Positions 42,233 to 50,484 of a DNA stretch of 64,000 bases are shown piece by piece (position 1 is the first letter of the stretch; each line of letters starts with the position of its first letter). The translations under genes were made by a program, and so were the position numbers. The notes beneath the pieces are model-generated. The model ran no database searches. It saw nothing but the letters and a program-made list of their open reading frames with translations, and had not been told where the DNA came from. The stretch is from NCBI GenBank assembly GCA_946480085.1, contig CAMLHZ010000015.1, positions 1-64,000 of the forward strand, read 5' to 3'. This stretch comes from an uncultured Flavobacteriales bacterium. GTDB taxonomy: Bacteria > Bacteroidota > Bacteroidia > Flavobacteriales > Crocinitomicaceae.

Positions 42233-42568
42233 TTAACAACAAGATTTTTTCTCTTTATCCTCTAATTGAAGGGTGGTATTGGTAAGGTATTGTTGCAACT
42301 CAGCAATTGCTTCTTTGTCTACACAGTAGCAAATTGCAGTTCCTTCAATACTGCCTTTTATAAGCCCTGCATTTTTCAACTCTTTCAAATGCTGTGATAC
42401 TGTTGGTTGTGCTAATGGTAATTCGTTTACAATGTCTCCGCAAATACATGAGTCGACCTTTATGAGGTATTCCATGATAGCGATACGAGCAGGATGCCCC
42501 AAGGCTTTCATCATGTTAGCCAGTCTGTTTTGTTCTTCTGAAAAATGGTCTGTTTTTGTCGCACCCAT
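42233..42568 (-). CDS. arsR: ArsR-family arsenic-responsive repressor, copy 2
   Basis: 111 residues from the ATG at 42568. The ATG at 42595 would add nine residues and would cover the operator palindrome. It is nearly identical to copy 1 in the key parts: Cys pair in VDSCICGD, recognition helix AQPTVSQHLKELKNAGL, and the wing with ICYCVDK. It ends in Cys-Cys. It is first in an operon with DUF6428, HTH-ArsC, DUF2490, aquaporin and the MerT-like gene. Cross-regulation with copy 1 is likely because the operators match. Confidence 0.92.
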   Translation of the reverse strand: MGATKTDHFSEEQNRLANMMKALGHPARIAIMEYLIKVDSCICGDIVNELPLAQPTVSQHLKELKNAGLIKGSIEGTAICYCVDKEAIAELQQYLTNTTLQLEDKEKKSCC

Positions 42569-42586
42569 ATCTATCGTATTATAACT

Positions 42587-42598
42587 ATATTGCAATAT
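42587..42598. promoter_or_regulatory. Probable ArsR operator, locus B
   Basis: The 12-bp perfect palindrome ATATTGCAATAT lies 19 nt upstream of the second arsR start. It is part of a 16-bp match (TATTGCAATATTACGA) to the operator of locus A. Confidence 0.7.
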
Positions 42599-42643
42599 TA
42601 CGATTATTAAGTTTACAAAGTGAAATTTTGATCAAAAAAAGTT

Positions 42644-42670
42644 AGTTGCACCACATAAGGCGGTGCAACT
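42644..42670. terminator. Hairpin downstream of tRNA-Arg
   Basis: A perfect AGTTGCACC / GGTGCAACT stem with a 9-nt loop. Reading minus it is a second hairpin after tRNA-Arg; reading plus it is followed by GATTTTTAA. Confidence 0.55.
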
Positions 42671-42708
42671 GATTTTTAATTAAGATATTTTGCCGTTTGT
42701 AGTGGAAT

Positions 42709-42754
42709 AAAAAGACAGATGCCCCACCAAGGGCGGGGCATCTGTCTTTTTTTT
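42709..42754 (-). terminator. Strong bidirectional terminator of tRNA-Arg
   Basis: A perfect stem of at least 16 bp (AAAAGACAGATGCCCC / GGGGCATCTGTCTTTT) with T runs on both strands lies just beyond the 3' end of tRNA-Arg. Confidence 0.9.
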
Positions 42755-42761
42755 GTGTTCG

Positions 42762-42835
42762 TGACCCAATCAGGATTCGAACCTGAGACCTACTGCTTAG
42801 AAGGCAGTTGCTCTATCCAGCTGAGCTATTGGGCC
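42762..42835 (-). tRNA. tRNA-Arg (anticodon TCT)
   Basis: 74 nt on the minus strand. The acceptor stem is GGCCCAA / TTGGGTC plus A. The D-arm starts TAGCTCAGCTGGATAGAGC, the anticodon loop is CTTCTAA (anticodon TCT), and the T-loop is GGTTCGAATCC. It reads AGA codons. CCA is not encoded. Confidence 0.95.
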
Positions 42836-42858
42836 AAAATGTCTTTTTTCTTTTTTTA

Positions 42859-42883
42859 TACTGCTTAGAAGATGCAGTTGCTC
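42859..42883. repeat. Partial copy of the tRNA-Arg anticodon arm
   Basis: TACTGCTTAGAAG followed by GCAGTTGCTC repeats tRNA-Arg positions 42791-42813, with two extra bases in the loop. It lies 24-48 nt upstream of the tRNA's 5' end. The stem (ACTGC/GCAGT) is kept while the rest of the tRNA is absent. Confidence 0.75.
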
Positions 42884-42903
42884 GCAATAAAGGTTTTTAT
42901 TTT

Positions 42904-42947
42904 AATGTCACTTCGAGTTTCACGCAGTGAAGTATCGAGAAGGCATT
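42904..42947. repeat. REP-like palindromic repeat, copy 1
   Basis: An imperfect inverted repeat of about 44 bp, AATG-(T)-CACTTCGAG...TCAC-GCA-GTGA...TATCGAGAAGG-CATT. Its reverse complement shares CTCGATACTTC and GAAACTCGAA with the copy at 50485-50519. Confidence 0.7.
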
Positions 42948-42952
42948 AAATT

Positions 42953-42983
42953 AAAAAAGGGGATGATTGCTCATCCCCTTTTT
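42953..42983 (-). terminator. Terminator of tRNA-Pro
   Basis: A perfect AAAAAGGGGATGA / TCATCCCCTTTTT hairpin with a 4-nt loop lies 3 nt beyond the tRNA-Pro 3' end. Confidence 0.85.
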
Positions 42984-42985
42984 CG

Positions 42986-43060
42986 TCGGGGCGGCAGGAT
43001 TCGAACCTGCGACCTCCTGGTCCCAAACCAGGCGCGATGACCGGACTACGCTACGCCCCG
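42986..43060 (-). tRNA. tRNA-Pro (anticodon TGG)
   Basis: 75 nt on the minus strand. The acceptor stem is CGGGGCG / CGCCCCG plus A. The anticodon stem-loop is CCTGG-TTTGGGA-CCAGG (anticodon TGG) and the T-loop GGTTCGAATCC. It reads CCN codons. Confidence 0.95.
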
Positions 43061-43214
43061 AACTAGGCTTTTTATTTTTTTTCCCTTTCGTCGTTCCGAA
43101 AGGTTTCTTTTTTTCGAGGTGCAAAGATAGTAATAAAATCAACTATCGCAAGCACCTTTTAAAGTTTCCTCGAAGACATTTCTCAAAAGCTTAGCTTTCA
43201 ATTTGTTGCCTTCT

Positions 43215-43280
43215 TGCGGAGAGAGCGAGATTAGCTTCGCTGGTCTCCGTTTCACTCCGGCACGAACTCGCTGCGAGTTC
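43215..43280. repeat. Duplicated fragments of the tRNA-Ser 3' end
   Basis: TGCGGAGAGAGCGAGATT (43215-43232) is an exact copy of 43316-43333, the tRNA-Ser acceptor and T-arm end. CGAACTCGC at 43263-43271 repeats the adjoining T-loop part and belongs to a perfect hairpin GAACTCG-CTG-CGAGTTC (43264-43280). The arrangement suggests a decayed second tRNA-Ser or a former integration site. Confidence 0.7.
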
Positions 43281-43317
43281 TTATCTCGCTGAAAATTTCG
43301 TTTCAGAGTTAACTATG

Positions 43318-43404
43318 CGGAGAGAGCGAGATTCGAACTCGCGGTACCGTTACCAGTACGTCAGTTTAGCAAACTGGTGGTTTCAGCCACTCACCCATCC
43401 CTCC
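43318..43404 (-). tRNA. tRNA-Ser (anticodon GCT)
   Basis: 87 nt on the minus strand, with the long variable arm of class II tRNAs. The acceptor stem is GGAGGGA / TCTCTCC plus G. The anticodon loop is TTGCTAA (anticodon GCT). The variable arm centres on GTACTGGTAACGGTAC. The T-loop is GTTCGAATC. It reads AGC/AGT codons. Confidence 0.95.
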
Positions 43405-43533
43405 TAATGTTATCGATTCCACAAGTAGTGGATTCAAAGAACGTGGGTGCAAAAATAACAATTCATCGCTTATCACAAAGACTCTAAAAGGAAAAATGTA
43501 CTTTTTTACCGCTTTTTTTTACGCTTATCTGAT

Positions 43534-44850
43534 TTATTCACCTAGAATCAGGGAATTAAGTCTTCTTTTCTTCTCTTTTAATTCCACAAAATTGTCCTTA
43601 CGCTTACGAACCATGCTCGTAAACCTGAACTTTGAACCGACATGTCGCCAGTAACGTGCGTAGAAATGTGCAAAGACTCCCGTCATTGGTAACGAGACCA
43701 AATAGGCGATCAAAGCCCAAAATCCGAAACCGAAATAAGAAAACCCGATTCCGAATCCGGCATAAATGAGTGGATACAAAACAAACCCTATTAAAATGGC
43801 CAAAGGCGCGTGATACTCTTCGTCCTTTGTAATACGAGGAAGCAACCACCCCAAAAAGTAATATGGAATAAAGTTGTGCAGCAAACCAAAAAGTGCCATC
43901 GGTAAAGTCAAAAGCAAAAACAAGATCGACTGTATGAGCTGGCGTGAATACATTGTTGAACGGTATTTTCGGTCAATCCAATCAGGACGAATCCCTAAAA
44001 CCATCATACTTTCCAATAGATCCTTCGTCAACAGCTTCACCTCCTCTAATTTGTACGGAGCTGTTAAACTCAATTCATCCAAACCAGCCGAAATCTTCTG
44101 TAGTATTCCAATAGATTGGTTCACTCCTTTCTTTCCACCCTGCTTTCTGTCGTCAATTAAATAAGCAATGTCCTCAGCCAGTTTCTCTTTTTCATTGTCT
44201 TCTAACGAAACAAAAACACGTGAAAGTGCTACCCGAAACTCTTCTGTAAGCGATTTTGCAGCTTTTCCAGCACTTGTTTCATACAATTCCTGGTCGTGTG
44301 AGTCTATAGTAAAGGGCTTACCAACGTGCACCATCACTTTTCCTCTGTAGCTGCTGGCGTCAATATAATTGAGTCCGATCGGAATAATCTTTAAGCCTAG
44401 TTTACCCTGATTTCGTTTCTCCACTTCCAAAGCAATTCGTGCAGTTCCCGTTTTCAATTCACGAAGTTTGCGTTCCAAAAAGCTGGTACCTTCGGGAAAA
44501 ACAACCAGAATTTCGCCGCGTTCAAGCAAATTGTAGCAAGCTTCAAAAGAATCTTTGTTGTTCACTCCGTCAACTGCTTTCTCTGATTTCCTGTTGATGG
44601 GAATCATTCCCAAAGCATTCAGAATTTTCTTTTTAAGTGGTGAAGAAAAGAAGGTGCTTTTTGCCATGAAATAAACCCTGCGGTCATTAGCATAGCCCAT
44701 CATCCAGGCATCCATAATGGTATTGGGATGATTTGCAATTATAATTGCCGGACCATCAAAGTTGAGGTAATGCTTGTTGACAATCTTTACTTCTCGGTAG
44801 AAAAGTCGAACTCCTGTCCAAACAATGGCTTTTAAAAGGCGATAAAGCAT
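43534..44850 (-). CDS. PlsC-type acyltransferase, membrane protein
   Basis: 438 residues. Residues 20-210 are a 1-acylglycerol-3-phosphate acyltransferase-type domain. The catalytic H-x4-D is in ANHPNTIMDAW (His41, Asp46), and VVFPEGTSFLERKLRELKTG holds the phosphate-binding E-G-T. Residues about 315-405 have three or four hydrophobic helices (SILFLLLTLPMALFGLLHNF and others), and the end is basic. It probably acylates a lysophospholipid or a related glycerol phosphate at the inner membrane; specificity is unknown. It is divergent from pabB. Confidence 0.85.
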   Translation of the reverse strand: MLYRLLKAIVWTGVRLFYREVKIVNKHYLNFDGPAIIIANHPNTIMDAWMMGYANDRRVYFMAKSTFFSSPLKKKILNALGMIPINRKSEKAVDGVNNKDSFEACYNLLERGEILVVFPEGTSFLERKLRELKTGTARIALEVEKRNQGKLGLKIIPIGLNYIDASSYRGKVMVHVGKPFTIDSHDQELYETSAGKAAKSLTEEFRVALSRVFVSLEDNEKEKLAEDIAYLIDDRKQGGKKGVNQSIGILQKISAGLDELSLTAPYKLEEVKLLTKDLLESMMVLGIRPDWIDRKYRSTMYSRQLIQSILFLLLTLPMALFGLLHNFIPYYFLGWLLPRITKDEEYHAPLAILIGFVLYPLIYAGFGIGFSYFGFGFWALIAYLVSLPMTGVFAHFYARYWRHVGSKFRFTSMVRKRKDNFVELKEKKRRLNSLILGE

Positions 44851-44998
44851 GTATAATAAGTTGTAGCGAAAATACGTATTAATTTACTCAGTATAATCCA
44901 GCAAATCGGTTCTGCGTCTTACAAGAATCATTCCGTAAGTTTCCTTCACAATTCCATCTCTTTTAAGAACATTCAATCAACCAAGCCAAAATACACAC

Positions 44999-45006
44999 TA
45001 TTTTTG
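44999..45006 (+). promoter_or_regulatory. -7 promoter element of pabB (TATTTTTG), nearly leaderless
   Basis: A TAnnTTTG match ends 4 nt before the GTG start codon of pabB. No clear -33 TTG is seen. Confidence 0.5.
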
Positions 45007-45010
45007 CTGG

Positions 45011-46177
45011 GTGTTTCAACGCGTAGCTATACAACAGGCAAATGGTGAATATCTTCTGGGTGAAGGAATTCAGGATCAATTGGAAATTCACGAAGTTTCT
45101 GATTTGTTGCTTCTTGATGCATTTTTAGCTCGAAATAAAAATCAGCATGTTTTCTTCATTCTCAGCTACGAGTTGGGCTGTACACTTTTGGAAACTTCAC
45201 TTCGAAAGGATAAAGAAAGAAAACAACTTCCGCTGGCAAAGTTTTGGGTTGCTAACTCGGTTGGAACTCCCAGCTTTGATAATGAAAACAACTGGATGAC
45301 GAACTTTAATTCGGCACCCACTACTCCACCCTTTCAGGGAAACTGGAAGTTTGGCTCCAACAAGGAAAGCTATCTGGAAAGTGTTCGAACTATTCAACAA
45401 CACATTCAGCGCGGTGATTGTTACGAGCTCAATTTTTGTCAACGAATTGAAGCAAAAGGCAAACTGGAACATGGAGGTTTGGAACTGTTCAAACACGTTC
45501 GCGAGATCACCAATCCGCCACACTCAGCCTATTTTGAAGATGAGAATATGGTACTGGCAAGCGGAAGTCCGGAACGCTTTATTCAGAAAATTGGGAACAA
45601 ACTATATTCTCAGCCAATCAAAGGAACGGCTCCTCGAGGTAAAAATGAATCGGAAGAATTAGATGTGATTGCAACATTGAAAGCCTCAGAAAAGGATTTC
45701 GTGGAAAATGTAATGATCGTTGACCTCGTTAGAAACGACTGTTCTAAAATTGCCGCGAAAGGTTCTGTAAAAGTGGATGAATTGAGTAAATTGTATACGT
45801 TTGAAACGGTTCATCAATTGATTTCTACCATTAGCTGCGACCTGAAAGAAGGAACAACATTTCATCAAATTATTGAAGCGATGTTCCCTATGGGATCTAT
45901 GACTGGTGCTCCAAAAAAATCAGCAGTACAACTTTCAGAGAATTACGAAACCAACGCAAGAAACTGGTATTCGGGAAGTATTGGCTGTATTCAACCAAAT
46001 GGCGACTTCGATTGCAACGTATTGATCAGAACGATTTTCTACGATAAGCAAGCGGAGGAATTTTCCTGCATGGTAGGTGGAGCAATTACACATTTGTCGA
46101 AGCCGGAAGAAGAATGGGAAGAGTGTAAAACAAAAGTTGGTCGAATCATTGACCGTTTTGGGACATGTCAGTGGTAG
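45011..46177 (+). CDS. pabB: Aminodeoxychorismate synthase component I
   Basis: 388 residues from a GTG start at 45011. The chorismate-binding core (about 115-380) has ESVRTIQQHIQRGDCYELNF, SGSPERF, QPIKGTAPRG (Lys204), VMIVDLVRNDCSKIA, TFETVHQLIS, PMGSMTGAPKKSAVQL and the final YSGSIGCIQPNGD. The PIKGT motif, with Lys in place of the Ala of anthranilate synthases, is characteristic of PabB. It makes 4-amino-4-deoxychorismate for folate synthesis with PabA, which is not in the window. It overlaps tilS by 13 bp. Confidence 0.9.
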   Translation: MFQRVAIQQANGEYLLGEGIQDQLEIHEVSDLLLLDAFLARNKNQHVFFILSYELGCTLLETSLRKDKERKQLPLAKFWVANSVGTPSFDNENNWMTNFNSAPTTPPFQGNWKFGSNKESYLESVRTIQQHIQRGDCYELNFCQRIEAKGKLEHGGLELFKHVREITNPPHSAYFEDENMVLASGSPERFIQKIGNKLYSQPIKGTAPRGKNESEELDVIATLKASEKDFVENVMIVDLVRNDCSKIAAKGSVKVDELSKLYTFETVHQLISTISCDLKEGTTFHQIIEAMFPMGSMTGAPKKSAVQLSENYETNARNWYSGSIGCIQPNGDFDCNVLIRTIFYDKQAEEFSCMVGGAITHLSKPEEEWEECKTKVGRIIDRFGTCQW

Positions 46178-47439
46178 AAAAGCACATTTCCAGCTTCAAT
46201 TGGAAGAATAACAAATTGCTTCTGGCCTGCAGTGGCGGAGTTGATTCTGTTGTGTTGTTTCATGCATTATTAAGTCAGAAAATCCAGTTTGCAGTCGTTC
46301 ATGTTAATTACCAATTGCGAGGAAACGACAGCGAGGAAGATGAAACTTTCGTTAGAAACATGTGTTCGACGTATGGAATTCCTTTGCGTGTTTTTAAATG
46401 TCCGACAGAGCTAACCAAAGCTGATAATTCGTCAGGCTCATCAAAAGGAAAGAACCTTCAAAATGAAGCCCGGAAATTTCGTTATAGCTTATTTGAACAA
46501 TGGACCGCAATCAGTAAAAAACACAAAGTACTTCTTGCTCATCATCAAAACGATCAGATAGAAACCTTTTTTCTTCAGCATTTCAGAGGAAGTGGAACCT
46601 TTGGTTTACGTGGAATGCGTTTAGAATCAAATCAAATCATTCGGCCATTTTTAGAATTATCGAAAGACCAACTGAAGCACTACGCCAATGAAAAGAAGTT
46701 GGAATGGCGCGAAGATGCATCGAATTCCAGTTCCAACTATTTGCGAAATCTCTTCAGAAATGAGATCATTCCAAAACTTCAAGCCGACATTCCGACATTA
46801 ACCGAAAGCATTGTTATTTTCCAGAGTAAACTGGATGAAGCAATTGAATTTGAAACGAAACATTCTGAAAAATGGATTAACGAAGTCATTTCGCATCTAT
46901 TTATTCCAACGGAAGAATGGCAAAATACTGCTGAACTAACAAAACTGCTTTTACTAAAAGAATTAGATCTTCCTGCGTGGTTTCTAAAACGATTGAACGA
47001 AGGTTTCCGATTGAATTTAAGTGCTGAATTACGTTGCGAAGACACGTGGTTTTACAAGGGAACCAAGGGAATGTACATTCGTAATAAAAATGCCATCCAA
47101 AAACAATGGGAGTACAAGATTGAAAAAAGCATTCCCGAAGATTCATGCAATAACAATGAAAAACTGATATGTTCAGCAAAAATCGATGTTTCTCAGCTTC
47201 GATTACGAGGTTTAACAACGAACGATAAAATTCAATTAGCAGGAATGAACGGTCAAAAACGTGGCTGGGACCTATTGAAAGAAGCAGGAATTCCAAGTCA
47301 AATTCGTTCGGAGCAGCAAGTTTTAACCCTTGAAAATCAAGTTCTTTGGATTCCGAATATTGCCGTTTCCGCTTCTCCGTTTACAAAAAAGGACGATTCA
47401 TCTACAATTACAATATCGCTCATCGAAAAAATGAAATAA
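46165..47439 (+). CDS. tilS: tRNA(Ile)-lysidine synthase
   Basis: 424 residues. The N-terminal PP-loop domain has C-S-G-G-V-D-S-V at 22-29, FAVVHVNYQLRG, ARKFRYSLFEQW and LLAHHQNDQIETFFLQHFRG. A middle domain covers about 220-330, and a C-terminal TilS domain (about 350-424) follows. It converts the wobble cytidine of tRNA-Ile(CAU) to lysidine and is essential in most bacteria. It overlaps pabB, so the two are co-translated. Confidence 0.92.
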   Translation: MSVVEKHISSFNWKNNKLLLACSGGVDSVVLFHALLSQKIQFAVVHVNYQLRGNDSEEDETFVRNMCSTYGIPLRVFKCPTELTKADNSSGSSKGKNLQNEARKFRYSLFEQWTAISKKHKVLLAHHQNDQIETFFLQHFRGSGTFGLRGMRLESNQIIRPFLELSKDQLKHYANEKKLEWREDASNSSSNYLRNLFRNEIIPKLQADIPTLTESIVIFQSKLDEAIEFETKHSEKWINEVISHLFIPTEEWQNTAELTKLLLLKELDLPAWFLKRLNEGFRLNLSAELRCEDTWFYKGTKGMYIRNKNAIQKQWEYKIEKSIPEDSCNNNEKLICSAKIDVSQLRLRGLTTNDKIQLAGMNGQKRGWDLLKEAGIPSQIRSEQQVLTLENQVLWIPNIAVSASPFTKKDDSSTITISLIEKMK

Positions 47440-47513
47440 ATTCTTTGAAAAAAATTCACATTTTCAATTTTTTATTTACATTGTGTTAACGAACTATTAA
47501 ACCCCACGGAAAT

Positions 47514-47783
47514 ATGGAGCCAGAAGTAATCGAAAAAGAAATCGTAAAAGATTTGACTTTTAAACTACCCGTTCGATTTAACCAGGAACCGAACATCATG
47601 CATAAATTGGAAGAAGCTACCCGTCTGGGTAACGGATACCACACAAAAGTGGGTATTGTTTTCCATGATGATGAAGGATTAAAAAGAGTAAACACCACTA
47701 TTTGGGCAACCGGACAAAAGTACATTTGTTTGAAAGGTGGAATGTGGATTCCGATTGATCATATTGTAGAACTTAAGTTCTAA
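47514..47783 (+). CDS. Conserved hypothetical small protein
   Basis: 89 residues, soluble. It has a KLPVRFNQEPNIMHKLEEAT start, then a small beta domain: HTKVGIVFHDDEGLKRVNTT, WATGQKYICLKGGMWIPIDHI and VELKF. The closing I-P-I-D-H-I-V-E-L looks like the end of a small beta-barrel. I believe it is conserved in the phylum as an unnamed family, but cannot assign a function. It is in the same direction as tilS, 74 bp after it. Confidence 0.7.
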   Translation: MEPEVIEKEIVKDLTFKLPVRFNQEPNIMHKLEEATRLGNGYHTKVGIVFHDDEGLKRVNTTIWATGQKYICLKGGMWIPIDHIVELKF

Positions 47784-47855
47784 TTCATATTTAGGATTTC
47801 AAGAGTAATATTTACTATACGACTAAGGACACTTTGTATCCGAATTAACGTTTCG

Positions 47856-47863
47856 TAGTTTTG
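47856..47863 (+). promoter_or_regulatory. -7 promoter element of the DsbD operon (TAGTTTTG)
   Basis: A TAnnTTTG match lies 18 nt upstream of the ATG at 47882, which supports that start over the in-frame TTG at 47861. Confidence 0.55.
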
Positions 47864-47881
47864 ATGTACCAATCAAAGATT

Positions 47882-48313
47882 ATGAGACGTTTTTTTTGTT
47901 TCCTGTTTTTCACTCTAAGTTCGTTGGCTATCCAAGCTCAGGAGAACGTAAAATGGGAAGTGAGTTATTCCAAGGAGAAGAATTCCATTCTTTTCACGGC
48001 AACCATTGCTGAGGGATGGCATTTGTACAGTCAACACATCAATAACGACATTGGACCAGTTCCAACTAGTTTTACAATTGAGACTTCAGAAGGAGTAAAA
48101 TTGGTTGACAAGGTTGTTGAACCAACACCAATCAGAGAATACGATGAAAACTTTGAAGCGAATCTTGATTTCTTCAAAGCGACTGTAACCTTTGTGCAGA
48201 AGGTGGAGAAAAAAAGCAACGGAAAAATAAGCGGGGTAATTACCTACATGATTTGTAATGACGTGATGTGCCTGCCACCTGTTGACGTTCCATTCGAGAT
48301 TGCTATTCCTTAA
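47882..48313 (+). CDS. Free-standing DsbD N-terminal (alpha) domain protein
   Basis: 143 residues from the ATG at 47882. Signal peptide 1-22 (ends LAIQAQ). The mature part is one immunoglobulin-like DsbD alpha domain. It has VKWEVSYSKEKNSILFTATI, AEGWHLYSQHI, a YDENFEANLDFF segment, and the redox pair in MICNDVMCLPP (C-x4-C). It would pass electrons from the DsbD membrane domain to periplasmic targets. It is followed after 31 bp by a full DsbD with its own alpha domain, so this is an extra copy, probably for a different partner. Confidence 0.82.
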   Translation: MRRFFCFLFFTLSSLAIQAQENVKWEVSYSKEKNSILFTATIAEGWHLYSQHINNDIGPVPTSFTIETSEGVKLVDKVVEPTPIREYDENFEANLDFFKATVTFVQKVEKKSNGKISGVITYMICNDVMCLPPVDVPFEIAIP

Positions 48314-48344
48314 TATTTACAATAAATCCATATACAATTTCAGT

Positions 48345-50396
48345 ATGAAACTTGTTCTAAAGACCCTTTTTCTTGCTTTTACGTTTCTTAGCATATCTGT
48401 TTCAACAGCACATGCTCAACTAGGAAATGATCATGTAAAATGGAATACGAAAATTGAATACTCTAAAGATTTTGCAACTGTAACTTTTCAGGCAACTATA
48501 GAACCTAACTGGGAAATTGGTCCAATGTATCGTCCTGAAAATTGCACGGCTAATCCAACGGTCATCAAATTAACAAAATCAAAAGACTTTGAGTTAATTG
48601 GTAAAATGACTGAACCCAAATTTCACAGTGAATATGATGATGTGATTGAAGAAGTTGTTGCATATCACGTTGGAAAACCTATTTTCAAGCAAAAGATCAA
48701 GATCTTAAACAAGAAAGATTTCGTTCTAAAATATTCTTACGAATTCACTACTTGTCAGATAAATGCGAATTGTTTACCCCCTTACTCAGCAACTGGTTCA
48801 GTCAACGTTAAAGGAAATCCAAATGCTGAAATTACAGATGCTGCTAGTGAAACAGATACAACCACAGCAGCTGTTACTGACAATAAAACTCCAGTAAAGA
48901 CGGATGACAAGACAACTGATTCTAAGGAAACGAAAGTCGATAAAAAGGATACTAAAAAAGAAAGTCGAACACCTTGGGGTATTTTCATTGGAGCTTTTTT
49001 TGCTGGATTTCTGGCGTTGATTATGCCATGTGTTTTCCCTATGATCCCAATGACGGTAAGCTTTTTCACAAAAAGAAGTAAAACGCGTTCACTTGGAATT
49101 CGTAACGCGTTCATTTATGGTGCATCGATTATTCTAATTCATGTTCTTTTGGGTGCCATAGTAGTGGTCACCAAAACTCAGGATCTATTAAACAAATGGT
49201 CAACAGATCCAATTTTCAATATTTTCTTTTTCCTAATGCTATTCATCTTCGGATTGTCTTTCTTAGGTGGATTCGAAATTCAGTTACCTGCAAAATGGGT
49301 GAATAAAGCAGATGAGAAAGCAGATAAAGGAGGAGTTGTTGGAATTTTCTTCATGGCATTGGTACTTTCATTGGCATCGTTTTCATGTACCGGACCTTTA
49401 TTAGGAACATTACTTGGGGAATTAGCAAGAGTTGGTGGAGGTTCAAATTTGATGATTGGAATGTTCGCCTTTGGTTTGGCGTTAGCGATTCCATTTATGT
49501 TGTTTGCATTATTCCCGTCTTGGTTGAACTCAATGCCAAGTTCTGGTGGATGGTTGAACGTAGTTAAAGTCTTCTTAGGATTTATTGAAATCGCGTTCGC
49601 ATTCAAATTCTTATCATCTGCTGATACAACCATGCAATGGCATTTGTTAGAACGAGAAGTATTCATCGCTATTTGGATCGCATTATTTGGAACACTTGCA
49701 ATGTATCTTCTTGGTAAAATTCGACTTCCACACGATAGTACGGTAGAAAAACTTTCTGTTGGAAGAACAATGATGGCAACAATGACGCTTGCTTTCACAA
49801 TCTATTTGATTCCAGGTTTATGGGGCGCGCCATTGAATTTAGTGAATGCTTACCTTCCACCTAGCTTCTACGCCGAATCACCACAAGGTCTTGGCGGAGG
49901 TGGAACTGCAAAAGCTGATGGAGATCACGTAGAAGGAATGCACGAAGGACCTCAAGGAATTCCTGCATTTCACGACTATGATTTAGCACTCGCTTATGCC
50001 AAAAAAGTAAACAAACCACTTTTTGTAGATTATACTGGATGGGGCTGTACAAATTGTCGCAAGATGGAAGCAACAGTTTGGGGGCAGCCTGGTGTGATTG
50101 AACACTTGAAAAATGATGTGGTCATTGTTTCATTATACGTTGATGAACGTACTGAATTACCAAAGAAAGAGCAGAAAACCATCAAATTAAATGGTAATGA
50201 TTTTCCGATTGTAACTATTGGAAATAAATGGACTGCTAAACAAATTCAGGAATACGAAACAGCTTCACAGCCATATTATGTCTTACAAACACCGGATGGA
50301 AAAGACATTCCAGTAGGATCTGCAGATTATCAAAATCATTCCGATCCAAAAGTCTTCCAGGCTTGGTTAGAAAAAGGATTGAAACAATCAAAATAA
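48345..50396 (+). CDS. dsbD: Thiol:disulfide interchange protein DsbD
   Basis: 683 residues from the ATG at 48345. The in-frame ATG at 48282 would overlap the previous gene and put 21 residues before the signal peptide. It has a signal peptide (ends AHAQ), then an alpha domain with C-Q-I-N-A-N-C-L-P-P. A Thr/Lys/Asp-rich linker covers about 160-205. The eight-helix membrane domain carries redox Cys in IMPCVFPMIP and SFSCTGPLLG. The C-terminal thioredoxin domain has GWGCTNCRKM (C-x2-C). It moves electrons from cytoplasmic thioredoxin to the periplasm. A terminator follows directly. Confidence 0.92.
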   Translation: MKLVLKTLFLAFTFLSISVSTAHAQLGNDHVKWNTKIEYSKDFATVTFQATIEPNWEIGPMYRPENCTANPTVIKLTKSKDFELIGKMTEPKFHSEYDDVIEEVVAYHVGKPIFKQKIKILNKKDFVLKYSYEFTTCQINANCLPPYSATGSVNVKGNPNAEITDAASETDTTTAAVTDNKTPVKTDDKTTDSKETKVDKKDTKKESRTPWGIFIGAFFAGFLALIMPCVFPMIPMTVSFFTKRSKTRSLGIRNAFIYGASIILIHVLLGAIVVVTKTQDLLNKWSTDPIFNIFFFLMLFIFGLSFLGGFEIQLPAKWVNKADEKADKGGVVGIFFMALVLSLASFSCTGPLLGTLLGELARVGGGSNLMIGMFAFGLALAIPFMLFALFPSWLNSMPSSGGWLNVVKVFLGFIEIAFAFKFLSSADTTMQWHLLEREVFIAIWIALFGTLAMYLLGKIRLPHDSTVEKLSVGRTMMATMTLAFTIYLIPGLWGAPLNLVNAYLPPSFYAESPQGLGGGGTAKADGDHVEGMHEGPQGIPAFHDYDLALAYAKKVNKPLFVDYTGWGCTNCRKMEATVWGQPGVIEHLKNDVVIVSLYVDERTELPKKEQKTIKLNGNDFPIVTIGNKWTAKQIQEYETASQPYYVLQTPDGKDIPVGSADYQNHSDPKVFQAWLEKGLKQSK

Positions 50397-50399
50397 ATG

Positions 50400-50429
50400 A
50401 AAGGGATTCGAAAGAGTCCCTTTTTTTTT
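50400..50429 (+). terminator. Intrinsic terminator of dsbD
   Basis: The stem AAAGGGATTC / GAGTCCCTTT (50400-50409, 50414-50423) has a 4-nt loop and is followed by a run of nine T. It starts 3 nt after the stop. Confidence 0.85.
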
Positions 50430-50484
50430 CTGCGAAGGATTTACAATCCTGCTCTAGCAAAAACAATAATTAGAATATGCGCAG

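Noticed and set aside
42951..43194. Short frames on both strands around 43 kb
   Set aside because: They are generated by tRNA-Pro and its terminator.
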